Part shown: piece after piece, positions 6,672 through 13,970 of the stretch
Layout: every line of letters starts with the position of its first letter
Numbering within the stretch: position 1 is the first letter of the stretch
NCBI GenBank assembly: GCA_030037185.1
Contig: JASHRR010001236.1
Location: 1-14,572, forward strand
Reading direction: 5' to 3'
Length of the DNA: 14,572 nt
Origin: Xanthobacteraceae bacterium
GTDB taxonomy: Bacteria > Pseudomonadota > Alphaproteobacteria > Rhizobiales > Xanthobacteraceae
Translations under genes and position numbers: made by a program
Notes under the pieces: model-generated
Told to the model about the DNA's origin: nothing
Seen by the model: the letters and a program-made list of their open reading frames with translations, nothing else
Databases searched by the model: none

Positions 6672-8345
6672 CTAGAGGCTTGCGGTCACACGGAACAGCT
6701 CGTCGATGGTCGTCAGTCCCGCCCGGCACTTTGCAACGCCATCCTCGATCATTGTGCTCATTCCCTCGCTGCGCGCGATTTCTTCGAGCTCGGCGGCTTC
6801 GGTCTTCGGCCCGATCGCTTTTCTGATCGGCGGCGTCACCTCCATCACCTCAAACAGGCCTTGGCGTCCGCGGAAGCCGGAAAAGCCGCACCACTCGCAC
6901 CCTTGCGGGTGGTGAATGACCTCGCCGGCCTTGAATCCCAGGGCCGCAAAGCGTTGATCGCGGTCAAGATCGGCCGCCGCAAGACGATCAGGGGCCTTGC
7001 AATGCTCGCACAGCACGCGCACCAGGCGCTGTCCCACGACGACGCGGATGCTGGAGGCGATGAGAAAGCTCTCGACGCCGAGATCGATGAGACGCGGGAT
7101 CGCTCCCGCGGCTGTATTCGTATGCAGCGTCGTCAGCACGAGATGGCCGGTCAGCGCCGCATGCACGCCGATATGCGCCGTCTCCCCGTCGCGCATTTCA
7201 CCTACCATGATGACATCGGGATCGTGGCGCAAGAAAGAGCGCAGCGCGGCGGCGAAAGTCAGGCCGATCGCAGGGTGGATCTGTGTCTGATTGATGCCGG
7301 AAATATGGTACTCGATCGGGTCCTCGATGGTCAGGATTTTGCGCTTGGGCTCGTTGATTACGGCGAGCGAGGCCGCGAGCGTCGTCGTTTTGCCGGACCC
7401 GGTGGGCCCGGTGACGATGATCATTCCGAACGGCGCCTGCAGCGCGCGGCGCACAACCTCGTCGTCGCGGGTGGCGAGACCGATCTGGTCCAATGCGACG
7501 AAGCTTGAGCCTTTTCGCAAAAGGCGGACGACAGCGCTCTCGCCGTGCATCGTCGGCGTGGTGGCGATTCGCAGGTCGATCTCAGCGCCGCCGACCACGA
7601 TGTGCGCGCGCCCGTCCTGCGGAAGGCGCCGCTCGGTGATGTTCAGGCCGGCCATGATTTTCAACCGCGACAGGATCGCTCTCGCCATGCTCACTGGCGG
7701 CGGCGGCACGGTTTTGAGAAGGCCGTCAACGCGCAGACGCGTCTGAAGTACGTTGCCGAGGGGCTCGATGTGCAGATCGGTGGCGCGTTGCTCGACGGCC
7801 AGCCTGAGCAACTCATCCAATGCGCGCACGACGGGGGCACCGCGAGCAAGGTCGCGCAGATCGTCGAGATCGTCTTCGGCGGTTGCAGTCTCGGTCGGAG
7901 CAGTGGTGGTCTGCGGCTCCGCCTCCAGGATCATCGCCAGCGCGGTGTCGATGTCGTCGGCCGTCGCCACCACGATCGCCACCGATTTTCGCAGGGCCAC
8001 TTCTGCGGCACGGATCGTTTCATCCTCGACCGGCCGAGCAATCGCCAGCATCAGCCGGCCGGACGGATGTTCATAGGGAAAAAGGTGCTCCTCCTTAAGA
8101 AAACGCGGTGAGAGTTGGGCGCCGCCGAAACGCGCCGCCACCAGCTCCCTTCGTTCGACACGATCGCAACGATAAAAAGCCGCAAGTTCGTCGGCAAAGC
8201 CCGACGGCGTCAATTTCGTTAAACCCACCCAGTCGACGTCGCCGAGCGTGTCGCGGCGGCGCTCCCTCATGCGGCCGTCGCCGGCGTGGGGATCGCGCAG
8301 CACGCCCTTGCGGGCGAGATGGCTCATGAAGTCGCTTTGTAACAT
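6672..8345 (-). CDS. gspE: T2SS assembly ATPase GspE
   Basis: A 557-residue cytoplasmic secretion ATPase that powers pseudopilus assembly and docks on GspL and GspF. An N-terminal GspE-N domain (about 45-140) is followed by a Thr/Glu-rich linker (143-160). The ATPase core starts with TDLHIEPLG (about 189-197) and has the Walker A motif GPTGSGKT (313-320). The Asp box is EDPIEYHISGINQTQ, the Walker B motif is VIMVGEMRD (378-386), and the His box is around LTTLHTNTAAGA. Two CX2C pairs (C446/C449 and C483/C486) form the zinc-binding module characteristic of GspE. It is the first gene of the operon. The start is uncertain: ATGs at 8345, 8327 and 8270 all lack a clear ribosome binding site; the longest is given. 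Confidence 0.95.
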   Translation of the reverse strand: MLQSDFMSHLARKGVLRDPHAGDGRMRERRRDTLGDVDWVGLTKLTPSGFADELAAFYRCDRVERRELVAARFGGAQLSPRFLKEEHLFPYEHPSGRLMLAIARPVEDETIRAAEVALRKSVAIVVATADDIDTALAMILEAEPQTTTAPTETATAEDDLDDLRDLARGAPVVRALDELLRLAVEQRATDLHIEPLGNVLQTRLRVDGLLKTVPPPPVSMARAILSRLKIMAGLNITERRLPQDGRAHIVVGGAEIDLRIATTPTMHGESAVVRLLRKGSSFVALDQIGLATRDDEVVRRALQAPFGMIIVTGPTGSGKTTTLAASLAVINEPKRKILTIEDPIEYHISGINQTQIHPAIGLTFAAALRSFLRHDPDVIMVGEMRDGETAHIGVHAALTGHLVLTTLHTNTAAGAIPRLIDLGVESFLIASSIRVVVGQRLVRVLCEHCKAPDRLAAADLDRDQRFAALGFKAGEVIHHPQGCEWCGFSGFRGRQGLFEVMEVTPPIRKAIGPKTEAAELEEIARSEGMSTMIEDGVAKCRAGLTTIDELFRVTASL

Positions 8346-8372
8346 CCGCAGCAGCCCGTGGGAGATGCGAGA

Positions 8373-8400
8373 TTGCTAGAGGACTTTGCGTCGCTTTCAA
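8373..8400 (-). promoter_or_regulatory. Weak candidate promoter for the T2SS operon
   Basis: Reading the minus strand, TTGAAA (8400-8395) is followed after 16 bases by TAGCAA (8378-8373), about 28 bases before the gspE ATG. The -35 box is good and the -10 box is poor. It is the only sigma-70-like pair I find near the start, and it is a guess. Confidence 0.22.
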
Positions 8401-8426
8401 GGCGAAAACACCGACAGCCTTGTTTG

Positions 8427-8438
8427 TGATGATCATCA
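8427..8438. promoter_or_regulatory. Perfect 12-base palindrome upstream of gspE
   Basis: TGATGATCATCA reads the same on both strands. It lies about 82 bases before the gspE ATG, in the A+T-rich part of the divergent spacer, upstream of the weak -35 candidate. A dimeric regulator could bind here, but no regulator gene is nearby and the motif matches no operator that I can name. Confidence 0.3.
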
Positions 8439-8968
8439 ACGAAATCATATGCATCAGCATGGCCTTCTGCCGGCTGCGATGCTGCGTCGGACGAAAATGC
8501 GACACAGGTGCCTGGGAAGGCCGCTTTGACGCCCGCGGCAGCGGCAGGCGATTGAGCCTGAACGTGAGTTCGGTGGGCGCGGCGGGAATGCCCGCAACCC
8601 GTGTGCGCAACTTGCAGCGTCATCCCCGGGCTCGGGTGCGGTGTTGCGCCGGTTCGGCTCCCGCGGTCCACCAGAAAAATGAAAATCGGTTGTCGGGCGG
8701 TGTTGGGAGGTCACGCTGCGTGCGTGTCCGGTTCACCGCTGCACATTCCCAAGGTCGGCATAACAGCAATGGCCATCAACAGGAAGGTCTCGCAACCCGA
8801 GTCCGAACCATCGGTCCACGCCTTGATGGTCAAGAGGGACCGGTTCGTTGGCAGCATTGACGCTACACCGTAAACCGCGACTGGCGGTTGCTTACGCCGG
8901 CGCGTCGTTCCAGACTGGCCGAAGGGCGCGTCACTTTCGGCTGGGCGGGAGCGGAGTTAGGGCGGGAC

Positions 8969-10225
8969 ATGAAAGCACTCATCGTTGGCGGCGGCATCGG
9001 CGGGCTGACGACGGCGCTGATGCTGCACGCGCGCGGCGTCGACTGTGAAGTTTTCGAGCAGGCGGATGTGATACGAGAACTCGGAGTCGGGATCAACACT
9101 CTGCCTCACGCCATCAAGGAACTTGCTGCACTCGGCCTGCTGGAGCATCTCGACGCGGTAGCGATCCGCACTCACGAACTATTATACATGAACCGTTTCG
9201 GCCAGGAGATATGGCGTGAGCTGCGCGGTGTTGCGGCCGGCTACGAGGTGCCGCAATTCTCGATCCATCGCGGCCGCCTCCACGGCGTTATCTATCAGGC
9301 GGCGCGCCTTCGTATAGGCGAAAGCCGCATACGGACCGGCCACCGGCTCGGCACCTATTCCCAGGACGAAGGCGGCGTCACCGCCTATTTCTTCGACCGC
9401 GACGGCCATCACGCGACGGCGCGCGGCGACGTGTTGATCGGCTGCGACGGTATTCACTCCAGGGTGCGCGACATGCTGTTTCCCGACGAAGGTCCAGCGC
9501 GGTGGAACGGCATCATGCTGTGGCGTGGCACCGTTGATTGGCCAGCCTTCCTCACCGGACGTTCCATGATCGTCGCCGGCGGGCTGGCTGCGAAATTTGT
9601 CGTCTATCCCATCGGCGAGGGATCGCGGGCCGATCGCCGCCTCACCAATTGGGCGGTGACGGCAAAGATCGGTGACGGCAATGCGTCGCCGCCCAACAAG
9701 GAGGATTGGTCCAATCCCGGCCGGATGCAGGACCTGATGCCTCACGTGCGGTGCTTCCGCGTGCCCGTCATCGACGTCGAGCACCTGATCGAAGCGACCG
9801 GCGAGTTCTGGGAATATCCCATGTGCGACCGCGATCCGTTAGCGCGGTGGTCTCACGGCCGGGTGACGCTGCTGGGCGATGCCGCTCACCCCATGTATCC
9901 GGTCGGCTCCAACGGTGCCTCCCAGGCGATCCTTGATGCGCGCTGCCTCGCCGATCAGCTGCAGGCTGCCGAGCATCCCTGTGCGGCGCTGCGGGCCTAT
10001 GAGGCGGAGCGGCTGCCCGTGACCGCGCAGATCGTGCACATGAACCGCAAGGGTGGCCCCGAAGGCGTCATCGACATCGTCGAGGAGATCGCGCCGGATG
10101 GTTTTACCGTCATCGACGACGTACTCAACTTCCAACAACGTCAAGCGATCGTGCAGGGCTATGCCTCGACCGCAGGTTTCGCCAAGGAGCAGGTCAACAA
10201 GGGCGCCGCCGAACAGGCGGCGTGA
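8969..10225 (+). CDS. FAD-dependent aromatic-ring monooxygenase, PhzS-like
   Basis: A 418-residue class A flavoprotein monooxygenase (UbiH/PhzS/salicylate hydroxylase group), expected to hydroxylate an aromatic substrate using NAD(P)H and O2 in the cytoplasm. The FAD-binding Rossmann motif VGGGIGG is at 6-12, with the ribose-binding acid in EVFEQ (27-31). The DG motif GCDGIHSR is at 158-165, and the second FAD motif GDAAHPMYPVGSNGASQA at 303-320. The start at 8969 is chosen because the Rossmann strand begins at once (MKALIVGGG); an open frame upstream to 8888 would add 27 residues with no known role. The ribosome binding site is weak. It stands alone and converges on the cupin gene with 21 bases between the stops. 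The substrate cannot be read from the sequence. Confidence 0.88.
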   Translation: MKALIVGGGIGGLTTALMLHARGVDCEVFEQADVIRELGVGINTLPHAIKELAALGLLEHLDAVAIRTHELLYMNRFGQEIWRELRGVAAGYEVPQFSIHRGRLHGVIYQAARLRIGESRIRTGHRLGTYSQDEGGVTAYFFDRDGHHATARGDVLIGCDGIHSRVRDMLFPDEGPARWNGIMLWRGTVDWPAFLTGRSMIVAGGLAAKFVVYPIGEGSRADRRLTNWAVTAKIGDGNASPPNKEDWSNPGRMQDLMPHVRCFRVPVIDVEHLIEATGEFWEYPMCDRDPLARWSHGRVTLLGDAAHPMYPVGSNGASQAILDARCLADQLQAAEHPCAALRAYEAERLPVTAQIVHMNRKGGPEGVIDIVEEIAPDGFTVIDDVLNFQQRQAIVQGYASTAGFAKEQVNKGAAEQAA

Positions 10226-10237
10226 GCGTGGCGCCGC
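10217..10237. terminator. Possible hairpin between convergent stop codons
   Basis: GCGGCG (10217-10222) pairs with CGCCGC (10232-10237) around a nine-base loop that contains the monooxygenase stop codon. It sits between two convergent genes, where a shared terminator would be useful, but no T-run follows on either strand. Confidence 0.25.
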
Positions 10238-10246
10238 GTCGGCAAC

Positions 10247-10696
10247 TCACTGGGGTGGCGGCAGGAACACCACTTCGTGCTTGGCGGCGAGCGCCACCAC
10301 CTCGTCGGGCCTCTGTTCTTTCATGGTGTGGATCGCCCAGAACAGGTCGTAGAGCCGGCGCGTTGGCGTCACCCAGAACAGGCATTTCACCACTTGGTCG
10401 GACCTGTTGAAGAGGCCGTGCGGAATCGTCATCGGCAACCGGATGAGATCGCCCGCGGCGGCATAACACTCGCGGCTGTCGATCACGCACTCAAGCCGCC
10501 CCTCGAACATGTAGACGAACTCGTCCTGGGTCGGATGAATGTGCGGCGGCACAAAGGTGCCCGGCGGAAAGGTTGCGTGCCAGCAGAACGACTGCTCGCA
10601 CACCTGTTTGGGCACGTAGGTCTGGCCGAGAATGTTCCACACGATTCCGTCGATGCCGGAGCCGGCCCGTGTCACCCCTGCGCTCATCGCCTGCAT
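10247..10696 (-). CDS. Single-domain cupin protein
   Basis: A 149-residue small beta-barrel protein with one cupin fold. Motif 1 is PPHIHPTQDEFVYMFEG (50-66), with probable metal ligands H52, H54 and E59. Motif 2 is GDLIRLPMTIPHGLFN (82-97), which gives the fourth ligand, H93. All four ligands are present, so metal binding and an enzymatic (dioxygenase- or isomerase-like) role are possible; a binding-only role is equally open. The ATG at 10696 has AAGGA five bases upstream. It converges on the FAD monooxygenase, which suggests shared chemistry on aromatic compounds but not co-transcription. A good sigma-70-like promoter lies just upstream. Confidence 0.85.
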   Translation of the reverse strand: MQAMSAGVTRAGSGIDGIVWNILGQTYVPKQVCEQSFCWHATFPPGTFVPPHIHPTQDEFVYMFEGRLECVIDSRECYAAAGDLIRLPMTIPHGLFNRSDQVVKCLFWVTPTRRLYDLFWAIHTMKEQRPDEVVALAAKHEVVFLPPPQ

Positions 10697-10737
10697 AGTT
10701 TTCCTTGCCCCTGCCTGTTACCTCGCGGCCAGACGAA

Positions 10738-10767
10738 CTTATACAGACAGCACGAGCAAGTCATCAA
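10738..10767 (-). promoter_or_regulatory. Candidate sigma-70 promoter for the cupin gene
   Basis: Reading the minus strand, TTGATG (10767-10762) and TATAAG (10743-10738) are separated by 18 bases. The predicted start of transcription would leave a leader of about 35 bases before the cupin ATG. Both boxes are close to consensus and the spacing is acceptable. Confidence 0.45.
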
Positions 10768-11409
10768 TGCGTCAGCCACGGCCGGCGATCAGTGACGCGT
10801 CAACGAAATTGCTGGCTTCGAGCCTACGATCAAGCGAGGTCGAGGCTCAACGTTGCAAGCCGTAATCGTGTCCTTCGACAAGGTAATGCTTGCATCCGAC
10901 CGCTGCGCATTTGTTTGCTTCAACCGACTTGACGAGACGGTCTCGTAGAGGTTTGGGTCCCGATACAATCCGGTTTCAACCCAACGTGTTGTAAAATCCT
11001 CAACAATATCTTCAATTCGTCACCCCGCGCCTCGCTAGATAAGCAACACCATGCCGGTCGAACATCCAGGGAATCACTTCCCAATCTGAAAGAACTCGGG
11101 GCGGTCCGCAGCCATTGAGGAGAGCCTGCAGCCTGAGCAACACCGTCGTTGCACAGGTCTATTTCCATTCTCCACAACAATGGTGTTCATATCCCGAACG
11201 GATGGCGAGATCATCCACGGCCCCCCGGTATGCCGTGCCTCTTCTTGGGGTTCTGGCATGCCTCCTGTGATCGAACAAATACATTGGAGAATGTCGAGCG
11301 TGGCGTGGACCGGCTAATCGCCTTAGCAGTTCCCGTGGGCTCGACTGCGGACCCCAGGCAGGCTGTCCCGCGGCACGTCGGCAGCGGCTAAAGAGGTATG
11401 TAACGCAGG

Positions 11410-11433
11410 GCTGCAAGACATGCTGCAAGACAT
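11410..11433. repeat. Perfect 12-base tandem duplication
   Basis: GCTGCAAGACAT occurs at 11410-11421 and again directly at 11422-11433. It lies about 200 bases upstream of the DUF5996 gene in non-coding sequence. It could be a slippage product or a paired binding site. Confidence 0.7.
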
Positions 11434-11635
11434 AAGGAACCCGATCCGGTCCGGCCACTGCTGCGTGTCGGATTGCAGTTCTCGACCTGCTGGCTGTTCC
11501 GCCCGCCATTGAGGCTCCGATCGGGCGTCGACGCGCGAGGGGTCGCATTTTCCCGCAGGGCGCATAGGCCAATTGGCGCCGGCGGAATTATATCGCCAGG
11601 GACCGACGCCCCGAACGGCCCGCAAGGAGAAAGCA

Positions 11636-12589
11636 ATGCCGTCAACCCCGCACGCTGATCAATGGCCGCAGTTGCCTTATGCGGCTTTCAAGGACACCTG
11701 CCAGACGCTGCATCTGTGGACGCAGATCGTGGGCAAGATGCGTCTGGCGCAGACGCCATGGGTCAACCATTCCTGGCATGTGGCGCTGTACTTGACGGCG
11801 CGCGGCCTGACGACCTCGCCGATCCCGTACGGTGCCCGCTCGTTCGAGATCGATTTCGACTTCATCGACCATGTGCTGTGGGCGCGAACGAGCGATGGGC
11901 ACGTCCGTCAGCTCATGCTCGTCCCAAAGCCGGTGGCGGAGTTCTTCAGCGAGCTGCTCGCGGCGCTAGCCGAACTCGACATCGAGGTCCCGATCACGAC
12001 AATGCCCTGCGAGATCGCCGATTGCGTCCCTTTCGATCAGGACTTCGGGCACGCGGCCTACGACCGCGACTATGCCAACCGATTCTGGCGGGTATTGCTC
12101 TCGGCGCACAATGTCCTTGCACATTTCCGCACCGGCTTTCTCGGCAAGGTGAGCCCCGTGCATTTTTTCTGGGGCAGCTTTGATCTGGCGGTGACGCGTT
12201 TTTCCGGAAGAAGGGCGCCACCGCATCCGGGCGGCGTGCCGCACTTGCCGGACGCCGTCGCCCGCGAAGCCTATTCGCATGAGGTGTCGAGCGCCGGATT
12301 CTGGCCGGGCGGCGGGCTCGTGACCGATCCGGCGTTTTATTCCTATGCCTATCCGGCGCCCGAAGGCTTTGCCTGTGCCGCGGTGCGGCCAGCCGAGGCT
12401 TTCTTTTCCAAGGAACTGGGCGAGTTCATCCTGCCTTACGAGGCAATGCGAACTGCGCCGGACCCCGCGGGCGCGCTCATGGAATTCCTGCAGAGCACAT
12501 ACGAGGCGGCGGCCAATCTCGGTCGATGGGACCGCGCCGCATTGGATCGCGCCCTCGGCGAGGTTGGCCGACCGCCGGCACGCCCATAA
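11636..12589 (+). CDS. DUF5996 family protein
   Basis: A 317-residue soluble protein of unknown function. The opening WPQLPYAAFKDTCQTLHLWT, followed by QIVGKMRLAQTPWVNHSWH and ALYLTARGLTTSPIPYG, is the typical start of DUF5996 proteins. The middle carries conserved-looking His and aromatic residues (LLSAHNVLAHFRTGFLGKVS, PVHFFWGSFDLAVTRFSGR, APPHPGGVPHL) and a second block near residue 220 (YSHEVSSAGFWPGGG). No signal peptide or membrane segment is seen. Length is normal for the family. The start at 11636 is supported by AAGGAG six bases upstream; the frame is open to 11573 but has no ribosome binding site there. It is a single gene, convergent with the DUF2076 gene 85 bases beyond its stop. 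I do not know its role. Confidence 0.85.
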   Translation: MPSTPHADQWPQLPYAAFKDTCQTLHLWTQIVGKMRLAQTPWVNHSWHVALYLTARGLTTSPIPYGARSFEIDFDFIDHVLWARTSDGHVRQLMLVPKPVAEFFSELLAALAELDIEVPITTMPCEIADCVPFDQDFGHAAYDRDYANRFWRVLLSAHNVLAHFRTGFLGKVSPVHFFWGSFDLAVTRFSGRRAPPHPGGVPHLPDAVAREAYSHEVSSAGFWPGGGLVTDPAFYSYAYPAPEGFACAAVRPAEAFFSKELGEFILPYEAMRTAPDPAGALMEFLQSTYEAAANLGRWDRAALDRALGEVGRPPARP

Positions 12590-12674
12590 AACACACGATC
12601 GGCGGTTGCGGCCCCCTTTCCCTAGACTTTGCGGTCACCAGGGCAAGACCGGCAGCGACGCGGTTTTCGATTCC

Positions 12675-13520
12675 TCAGGCGGTGTCATAGTCGCCGCCGC
12701 CCATGTCCCCGCCATCATCCCCGACGTCGTAATCATCGTCGGGCTGGTCGTTTGTATCATCGCCCGCATCGTCGCCGACGAAGCCACTCCCGCTTGAGTC
12801 GTCGTAGGCTGCCGCCCGGTGTCCGCCGCCGATGTCGTCGAGACCCGCATCGCGGGCGAGATCGCCGCTTGGGTGATCGCCGCCGCTGTCCCAAGGCGAC
12901 GCGGCGGCGTGTGCGACGCCGCCCGCATGATCGTAATCGCCCGCGAAGCCATGATGGCCGCCCATCATGGAGCGGATGCCGTCGAGCAGCATTCCTCCGC
13001 CGACGACGCCCGCCACGGTCGCGGCGGCCGTGCCAAGGAACGAGCCACCGCCTCCCATCGGGGCGCCAGTCGGATATCCCGCTTGCGGATATCCCTGTGG
13101 GAACCCTTGTGGAGACCCCTGGGGATAACCTTGTGGAGACCCCTGAGGATATCCTTGCGGCGCACTCGCGCCAGGCGCCGAGCTCCATACGCCGCTCGAC
13201 CCCATTCCGCCGGCCCGCACTGAGGGAACCGACGCCCGCGGTTGGTCGCGTCCCAAGATTGTGTTGCGCACGCTATCGAGAAAGCCGCCGCCGCCGGCAG
13301 GCGCCGCAGTGGTGCGTTCGAGCTCTTCAATACGGGCGTTGGCGCGCTTGAGGGCTTCGTCCTGCACCAAAACGGACTGTACTAACGCGTAAACCGCATT
13401 CGGCGCGCGGCCGAGGCCTTCGCGAATCAGCCGTTCGGCATCGGGATCGCGCCGCTGGCCTTCCAATGACGCGAGGCGATCAAACAAATCCGCAACGAGC
13501 TGCTGTTCCTGCGGGGTCAT
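12675..13520 (-). CDS. DUF2076 family protein
   Basis: A 281-residue protein whose function is not established. The N-terminal helical domain (MTPQEQQLVADLFDRLASLE, DPDAERLIREGL, APNAVYALVQSVLVQDEALK, to about residue 68) is typical of DUF2076. The segments FLDSVRNTILG and ASVPSVRAGG follow. Residues 121-150 are a GYPQGSPQ-type repeat. A Gly-rich hydrophobic stretch (157-183, GGGGSFLGTAAATVAGVVGGG) could be a membrane segment, followed by MMGGHHGF. The tail is strongly acidic (DDAGDDTNDQPDDDYDVGDDGGD). Start at 13520: GGAGA lies eight bases upstream, and the usual family start MTPQE follows; the frame is open to 13562. The gene lies 150 bases after the ABM gene on the same strand. Databases often label such proteins as periplasmic ligand-binding sensors, which I cannot confirm. 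Confidence 0.85.
   Translation of the reverse strand: MTPQEQQLVADLFDRLASLEGQRRDPDAERLIREGLGRAPNAVYALVQSVLVQDEALKRANARIEELERTTAAPAGGGGFLDSVRNTILGRDQPRASVPSVRAGGMGSSGVWSSAPGASAPQGYPQGSPQGYPQGSPQGFPQGYPQAGYPTGAPMGGGGSFLGTAAATVAGVVGGGMLLDGIRSMMGGHHGFAGDYDHAGGVAHAAASPWDSGGDHPSGDLARDAGLDDIGGGHRAAAYDDSSGSGFVGDDAGDDTNDQPDDDYDVGDDGGDMGGGDYDTA
13081..13160 (-). repeat. 24-base tandem repeat in the DUF2076 gene
   Basis: A 24-base unit encoding GYPQGSPQ is repeated in the central linker. Two copies, starting at 13105 and 13129 on the plus strand, share CCTTGTGGAGACCCCTG exactly; flanking copies are more diverged (GFPQGYPQ, AGYPTG). The array keeps the reading frame and yields a flexible Gln/Pro/Gly linker. 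Confidence 0.8.
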
Positions 13521-13670
13521 CGCTGTTCTCCTGTCCCGGATGGCGTCCGGTTGCGCTGTCATATGGGGTGCCGCAGACGAGCCGGAAATGGCGGATCGAT
13601 GCGGGTGAGACAGGGCGCCGCAGCAACGGACGCTCTCCCCTTATAACTGATGATCGAGAGCGGCGGTCGG
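13521..13670 (-). promoter_or_regulatory. Spacer before DUF2076 with a candidate -10 box
   Basis: A 150-base spacer between two genes read in the same direction. On the minus strand a good -10 box, TATAAG (13645-13640), has no clear -35 partner at 17 bases; TTGACC (13674-13669) is 23 bases away. If used, the leader before the DUF2076 ATG would be a little over 100 bases. The GGAGA ribosome binding site is close to 13520. Confidence 0.25.
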
Positions 13671-13970
13671 TCAAAATCCCGTCACCACCTCGCGGACGTG
13701 CTCCACCTCGGGCGGCGCAGCGAAACAATGGCCGACCAGCTTACGCCATTCGGCGAAATCCGGGGAGCCACGAAAATCAACCGTATGGTTTTCTAGCGTT
13801 TGCCATTTGACGAACAGCCGATAGCGCGCCGGCCGTTCGGTAGAGCGCTGCAACGTCAGACCAGTACAGCCCTTGGCGCGCCGGAAGATCGGCGCGGCCT
13901 GCGCCACCCCGGCCTCGAACTCGGCTTCCATGCCGGGCTTCACGTCGATCTGGGCGATTTCGAGGATCAT
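13671..13970 (-). CDS. ABM-type (antibiotic biosynthesis monooxygenase fold) small protein
   Basis: A 99-residue protein with the full length of a single ABM / dimeric alpha-beta barrel domain. The first strand is MILEIAQIDVKPG, then the helix MEAEFEAGVAQAAPIFRRA and the KGCTGLTLQRSTERPARYRL hairpin. The pattern FVKWQTLENHTVDFRGSPDF comes next, then AEWRKLVGHCFAAPPEVEHV. Members range from cofactor-free quinol oxygenases to proteins of unknown role, and the substrate cannot be deduced. The start at 13970 has AAGGA six bases upstream. It lies 210 bases after the anti-sigma factor gene and 150 bases before DUF2076, all on one strand, but the gaps suggest separate transcription. Confidence 0.85.
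   Translation of the reverse strand: MILEIAQIDVKPGMEAEFEAGVAQAAPIFRRAKGCTGLTLQRSTERPARYRLFVKWQTLENHTVDFRGSPDFAEWRKLVGHCFAAPPEVEHVREVVTGF

Larger units (their letters stand above)
8346..8968. other. Divergent spacer between gspE and the FAD monooxygenase
   Basis: No supported gene lies in this 623-base stretch. Several overlapping open frames of 60-170 codons exist on both strands, but none has a convincing ribosome binding site or recognisable protein. The part nearest gspE is A+T-rich for this genome (around 8401-8460) and contains a perfect 12-base palindrome, TGATGATCATCA, at 8427-8438. A small hairpin (GCGGG 8582-8586 with CCCGC 8591-8595) is also visible. The spacer must hold the promoters of both flanking transcription units. 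No secretin gene is present, although gspD often precedes gspE. Confidence 0.55.
10697..11635. other. Low-GC gene-poor stretch between cupin and DUF5996 genes
   Basis: About 940 bases without a supported gene. Counting rows by eye gives roughly 47-55% GC at 10801-11220, well below the coding regions on either side. Open frames of 60-137 codons exist on both strands, but none shows a ribosome binding site, codon pattern or protein that I recognise. Visible structures are the cupin promoter at 10738-10767, a perfect 15-base palindrome ACGAGAC-G-GTCTCGT (10932-10946) beginning inside a TTGACG box (10929-10934), and a TACAAT box at 10964-10969 that is too far from it to pair. A 12-base tandem duplication lies at 11410-11433. 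No transposase fragment was recognised. Confidence 0.5.

Noticed and set aside
6672..8345. Type IV pilus ATPase (PilB) instead of GspE
   Set aside because: The neighbours are pseudopilins H-K and L/M rather than pilus genes, and the protein clusters by eye with GspE in its motifs and in gene order.
8095..8860. Overlapping open frames of 86-171 codons on both strands around the gspE upstream region
   Set aside because: They overlap gspE or one another, have Arg/Pro-rich compositions typical of out-of-frame GC-rich DNA, and lack ribosome binding sites.
11159..11572. A 137-codon minus-strand open frame in the low-GC stretch
   Set aside because: The composition (Arg, Cys, His, Ala) is shadow-like, it has no initiation signal, and no known family is recognised.
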